Shown here piece after piece: positions 7,114-9,197 of a stretch of 9,197 nucleotides of DNA. The notes beneath the pieces were generated by a model that worked only from the letters and a program-made list of their open reading frames with translations, searched no databases and was not told the DNA's origin. Location of the stretch: the NCBI GenBank assembly GCA_023461135.1, contig JAEWNX010000142.1, forward strand, positions 1 through 9,197, read 5' to 3'. Both the position numbers and the translations under genes were made by a program. Source of the stretch: Pseudomonadota bacterium (lineage in GTDB: Bacteria; Pseudomonadota; Alphaproteobacteria; Caulobacterales; Aquidulcibacteraceae). Within the stretch, counting starts at the first letter, position 1; every line of letters starts with the position of its first letter.

Positions 7114-7746
7114 TCACGCGGCAATGATGTCCTCACGCGGACCGGACAGGACGATTTTTATCCGATCGGGCGGGTAAGGGCGGACCAGCTTCACGGCCTC
7201 TTCAATCGGCGCCTCGAGCCACGTCTCGATTTCATCGCCTGTGAGCATGACCGGCATGGCCTCGGCGTGGATGGGGCTGGTCAGGGCGTTCGCCTCGGTT
7301 GTGAGGATCGCATACAAGAGATGGGTCCCGTCTTCCTTGCCGCGCACGCCGGTCCAGGGCCGCCAAATTCCAGCAAAGCAGAAGAGCGGGCGGTCGTCCG
7401 CCAGCGCGAACCAATGCGCCACCTTGGGCTGCGCATCGGTGTATTCCACGAAGCTGGTGGCGGGGACGACGCAGCGGAAACGCGGCTGATCCAACCAGCC
7501 GCGCCAGTAGCCGGACTTGAGGTTGCGCACGTTGGTGACGGGACGTTTGCCCCCGCCCGCGGGCGGAAAGCCCCAGCGCATGGTGACGACCTCGCGCTTG
7601 CCTTCCTTGGAGGTGGCCGCGACCGGGGCGAGCTGGTCGGGAAAGATTGCGGGCAGGGGCGGCTGATTGGCGGTGCGGTCGCGCATGGCGCGGACATAGG
7701 CGGTCAGCGCTTCACGCGATTTGGTCATGGAATAGAGGTTGCACAT
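7114..7746 (-). CDS. SRAP-family (YedK/HMCES-like) abasic-site crosslinking protein
   Basis: SRAP proteins cap abasic sites in single-stranded DNA by a thiazolidine bond through the N-terminal cysteine exposed when Met is removed. This 210-residue protein starts MCNLYS, so Cys2 is present. Other YedK active-site equivalents are Asn72 (TNVRN), Glu101 (SFVEY) and His160 ([12 protein letters not shown]), matching Asn75, Glu105 and His160 of E. coli YedK. The RWGF motif (57-60) and [10 protein letters not shown] are also classic. A longer reading from 7824 would bury the cysteine and is therefore rejected. The catalytic set looks complete. I find no obvious LexA box (GTTC-N7-GTTC or GAAC-N7-GAAC type) upstream and no clear Shine-Dalgarno. 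It is the first gene of the minus-strand block and is divergent from aspS. Identification is strong; a role in DNA damage tolerance is inferred from the family. Confidence 0.95.
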   Translation of the reverse strand: MCNLYSMTKSREALTAYVRAMRDRTANQPPLPAIFPDQLAPVAATSKEGKREVVTMRWGFPPAGGGKRPVTNVRNLKSGYWRGWLDQPRFRCVVPATSFVEYTDAQPKVAHWFALADDRPLFCFAGIWRPWTGVRGKEDGTHLLYAILTTEANALTSPIHAEAMPVMLTGDEIETWLEAPIEEAVKLVRPYPPDRIKIVLSGPREDIIAA

Positions 7747-7786
7747 GCGCGGGGCTGTTCTGCCGGGGGCGGGCGCGCCTTGACAA

Positions 7787-7791
7787 GAGTC
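7787..7791. other. GANTC site (CcrM-type methylation motif)
   Basis: GAGTC directly follows the TTGACA hexamer. GANTC is methylated by CcrM in alphaproteobacteria, and methylation in promoters can tie transcription to the cell cycle. Whether this organism has CcrM is not shown here. Confidence 0.45.
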
Positions 7792-7832
7792 CGGGCCGCG
7801 TGCGCCTGTCGCGCGAATTTCCAACAGGTCCC

Positions 7833-7837
7833 GACTC
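7833..7837. other. GANTC site (CcrM-type methylation motif)
   Basis: GACTC lies immediately before the aspS ribosome site GGAG. It is the second such site in the 101-base divergent region. Confidence 0.45.
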
Positions 7838-7841
7838 GGAG
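7838..7841 (+). promoter_or_regulatory. Ribosome binding site of aspS
   Basis: GGAG lies six bases before the ATG at 7848 and supports that start. Confidence 0.6.
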
Positions 7842-7847
7842 TTCCGG

Positions 7848-9197
7848 ATGCACGCCTACCGTACCCATACCTGCGGCCAGCTCAGGCCGTCGGACGCCGG
7901 AGCTTCCGTGCGCCTGTCCGGCTGGGTGCACAGGAAGCGCGACCATGGCGGGCTGCTTTTTATCGACCTTCGGGACAATTACGGGCTGACGCAGATCGTG
8001 ATCGCGCCGTCCTCGCCGGCGTTCGTCGCGGCGGAGAAAGTGCGCGCCGAAAGCGTGATCTGCATCGACGGCAAGGTGGTGGAGCGCACCCCCGAAACGA
8101 AGAACGCCAACCTGCCGACGGGCGGCATCGAGGTGCAGGCGTCGGCGCTTGAAGTGTTGGGCTCCGCGGAAGAGCTGCCGCTGCCGGTGTTCGGCGAGCC
8201 GGATTATCCGGAGGATATCCGGCTCAAGTATCGCTTCTTGGATTTGCGGCGCGAGAAGCTGCACCGCTCTATTCTGTTGCGCAGCCAGGTGATCGCTTCG
8301 CTTCGGCGCCGCATGATCGACCAGGGCTTTACAGAATTTCAGACGCCGATCCTGACGGCGTCCTCGCCAGAGGGTGCGCGGGACTTTCTGGTGCCGTCGC
8401 GTCTGCATCCGGGCAAGTTCTACGCGCTGCCGCAGGCGCCGCAGCAGTTCAAGCAACTGCTCATGGTGGCGGGCTTCGACAAGTATTTCCAAATCGCGCC
8501 GTGCTTCCGCGACGAGGACGCTCGCGCCGACCGTTCGCCGGGCGAGTTCTATCAGCTCGAATTCGAGATGAGCTTCGTCACGCAGGAAGACGTGTTCAAC
8601 GCGATCGAGCCGGTGCTGGCCGGCGTGTTCGAGGAATTCGGCAACGGCAAGCGCGTGACGAAAGCAGGCACGTTCCCGCGTATTCCGTTTGCTGAAGCGG
8701 TCTCTAAGTACGGCTCGGACAAGCCGGACTTGCGCAATCCGCTGATCCTGCAGGACGTCAGCGAACACTTCCGCGGCGGCGGCTTCGGCCTGTTCGCGCG
8801 TATCCTCGAAAAGCCGGGCAACGCCGTGTGGGCGATCCCCGCGCCGAGCGGCGGCAATCGCGCTTTCACCGATCGCATGAATGCGTGGGCGCAGAGCGAA
8901 GGCCAGCCGGGCTTGGGCAACATTTTCTGGCGCGAAGGCGAAGACGGCGCTGCGGGTCCCATCGCGAAGAACGTTGGGCCGGAAAAAACCGAAGCGCTGC
9001 GCCAACAGCTTGGGCTGAAGGTTGGCGATGCGGCGTTCTTTGTCGCGGGCGATCCGAGCGTCTTCTACAAGTTCGCCGGCCTTGCGCGGAACAAGGTCGC
9101 CGACGAACTGAACCTCTCCGACAAGGAACAGTTCGCGTTCTGCTGGATCGTCGACTTCCCGATGTACGAGTGGAGCGAGGAAGAGAAGAAGATCGAC
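7848..9197 (+). CDS. aspS: Aspartyl-tRNA synthetase, N-terminal 450 residues (3' end outside window)
   Basis: AspRS charges tRNA-Asp and, in non-discriminating forms, also tRNA-Asn for GatCAB amidation. The visible 450 codons run open to the window end; the full protein should be about 590-600 residues. The OB-fold anticodon domain covers about residues 1-105 ([15 protein letters not shown]). The class II core follows: [11 protein letters not shown] (125-135), motif 1 with Pro167 (QTPILT), the [13 protein letters not shown] segment (173-185), QAPQ (196-199), and motif 2 [10 protein letters not shown] (220-229) with Arg221. The [14 protein letters not shown] form of motif 2 is typical of alphaproteobacteria. 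The GAD insertion domain spans roughly 290-420. His33 falls where discriminating E. coli AspRS has Leu30 and P. aeruginosa non-discriminating AspRS has His31, so a dual Asp/Asn enzyme is likely. Motif 3 lies outside the window. The ATG at 7848 is supported by GGAG. Confidence 0.97.
   Translation, partial: MHAYRTHTCGQLRPSDAGASVRLSGWVHRKRDHGGLLFIDLRDNYGLTQIVIAPSSPAFVAAEKVRAESVICIDGKVVERTPETKNANLPTGGIEVQASALEVLGSAEELPLPVFGEPDYPEDIRLKYRFLDLRREKLHRSILLRSQVIASLRRRMIDQGFTEFQTPILTASSPEGARDFLVPSRLHPGKFYALPQAPQQFKQLLMVAGFDKYFQIAPCFRDEDARADRSPGEFYQLEFEMSFVTQEDVFNAIEPVLAGVFEEFGNGKRVTKAGTFPRIPFAEAVSKYGSDKPDLRNPLILQDVSEHFRGGGFGLFARILEKPGNAVWAIPAPSGGNRAFTDRMNAWAQSEGQPGLGNIFWREGEDGAAGPIAKNVGPEKTEALRQQLGLKVGDAAFFVAGDPSVFYKFAGLARNKVADELNLSDKEQFAFCWIVDFPMYEWSEEEKKID

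Larger units (their letters stand above)
7747..7847. promoter_or_regulatory. Divergent promoter region between SRAP gene and aspS
   Basis: This 101-base gap is the only divergent gene start in the window and should hold promoters for both sides. TTGACA at 7780-7785 on the plus strand is a perfect -35 hexamer, but I see no good -10 at 16-18 bases nor a Caulobacter-style GCTANAWC at 10-14. On the minus strand TTGTCA (7786-7781) followed 17 bases later by GCAGAA (7763-7758) is a weak candidate for the SRAP gene, and would place its start close to the ATG. Two GANTC sites lie here, at 7787-7791 and 7833-7837. Confidence 0.5.

Noticed and set aside
5832..7127. Long open frame (431 codons) on the plus strand across the cyclase gene
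   Set aside because: It is opposite a protein with clear cyclase and TPR motifs; the predicted protein has low-complexity Arg/Ala/Gly/His composition and no motif.
7747..7824. 26-residue N-terminal extension of the SRAP protein
   Set aside because: Cys2 must be N-terminal after Met removal for SRAP chemistry, so the start is 7746.
7747..7847. LexA (SOS) box upstream of the SRAP gene
   Set aside because: I looked for GTTC-N7-GTTC and GAAC-N7-GAAC on both strands and found none.
7267..7989. Plus-strand open frame (240 codons) running through the SRAP gene into aspS
   Set aside because: It is antisense to SRAP and out of frame with aspS; both real genes have complete active-site motifs.
7725..9005. 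Long open frame (426 codons) on the minus strand across aspS
   Set aside because: It is antisense to a clear AspRS and its translation is rich in Arg, His and Ala with no recognisable domain, as expected for a high-GC shadow frame.
1..9197. Defence island, mobile element or CRISPR array
   Set aside because: No transposase, integrase, toxin-antitoxin pair, nuclease-helicase cluster or regularly spaced repeats are visible; most genes belong to familiar core families.

Overview
The window looks like core chromosome of an alphaproteobacterium with high GC. Support comes from GC-rich codons, alphaproteobacterial forms of Ppk1, Ppx, RNase D and AspRS, a DUF3297 protein (a family I know mainly from proteobacteria such as Caulobacter), and eight GANTC (CcrM-type) sites that I count by eye. 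A relative of Caulobacterales or Hyphomonadaceae is my best guess, but the sequence alone does not fix the genus.

Layout. Positions 1-2611 (+) hold a tightly packed polyphosphate cluster: the 3' end of ppk1, then ppx 12 bases later, then a DUF3297 gene whose ATG overlaps the ppx stop. A gene for an exported or membrane-anchored metallo-beta-lactamase-fold hydrolase (2672-3595, +) and rnd for ribonuclease D (3654-4802, +) follow. Positions 4799-7746 form a block on the minus strand. In its own reading order it holds an SRAP-family (YedK/HMCES) DNA-protein crosslink protein, a class III nucleotide cyclase with a TolB-like region and TPR repeats, and a 55-residue single-pass membrane protein. 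The last of these ends head-on against rnd, and the two stop codons share one CTAG. A 101-base divergent region (7747-7847) then leads into aspS (7848 to the window edge, +), which is cut at its 3' end.

Function. Ppk1 makes and Ppx degrades polyphosphate, so the two form a turnover pair; DUF3297 has no known function but looks translationally coupled to ppx. RNase D matures tRNA 3' ends and AspRS charges tRNA, so both serve translation. The minus-strand block combines abasic-site protection with a putative cyclic-nucleotide signalling protein, and no common pathway is evident.

No stretch over 300 bases lacks a gene. I saw no tRNA, rRNA, CRISPR array, insertion sequence, phage gene or convincing long repeat. 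The window reads as mostly ordinary core genome. The points most worth checking are a substituted purine-specifying residue in the cyclase, the coupling of DUF3297 to ppx, a CxxC in the exported hydrolase, and two GANTC sites in the only divergent promoter region.
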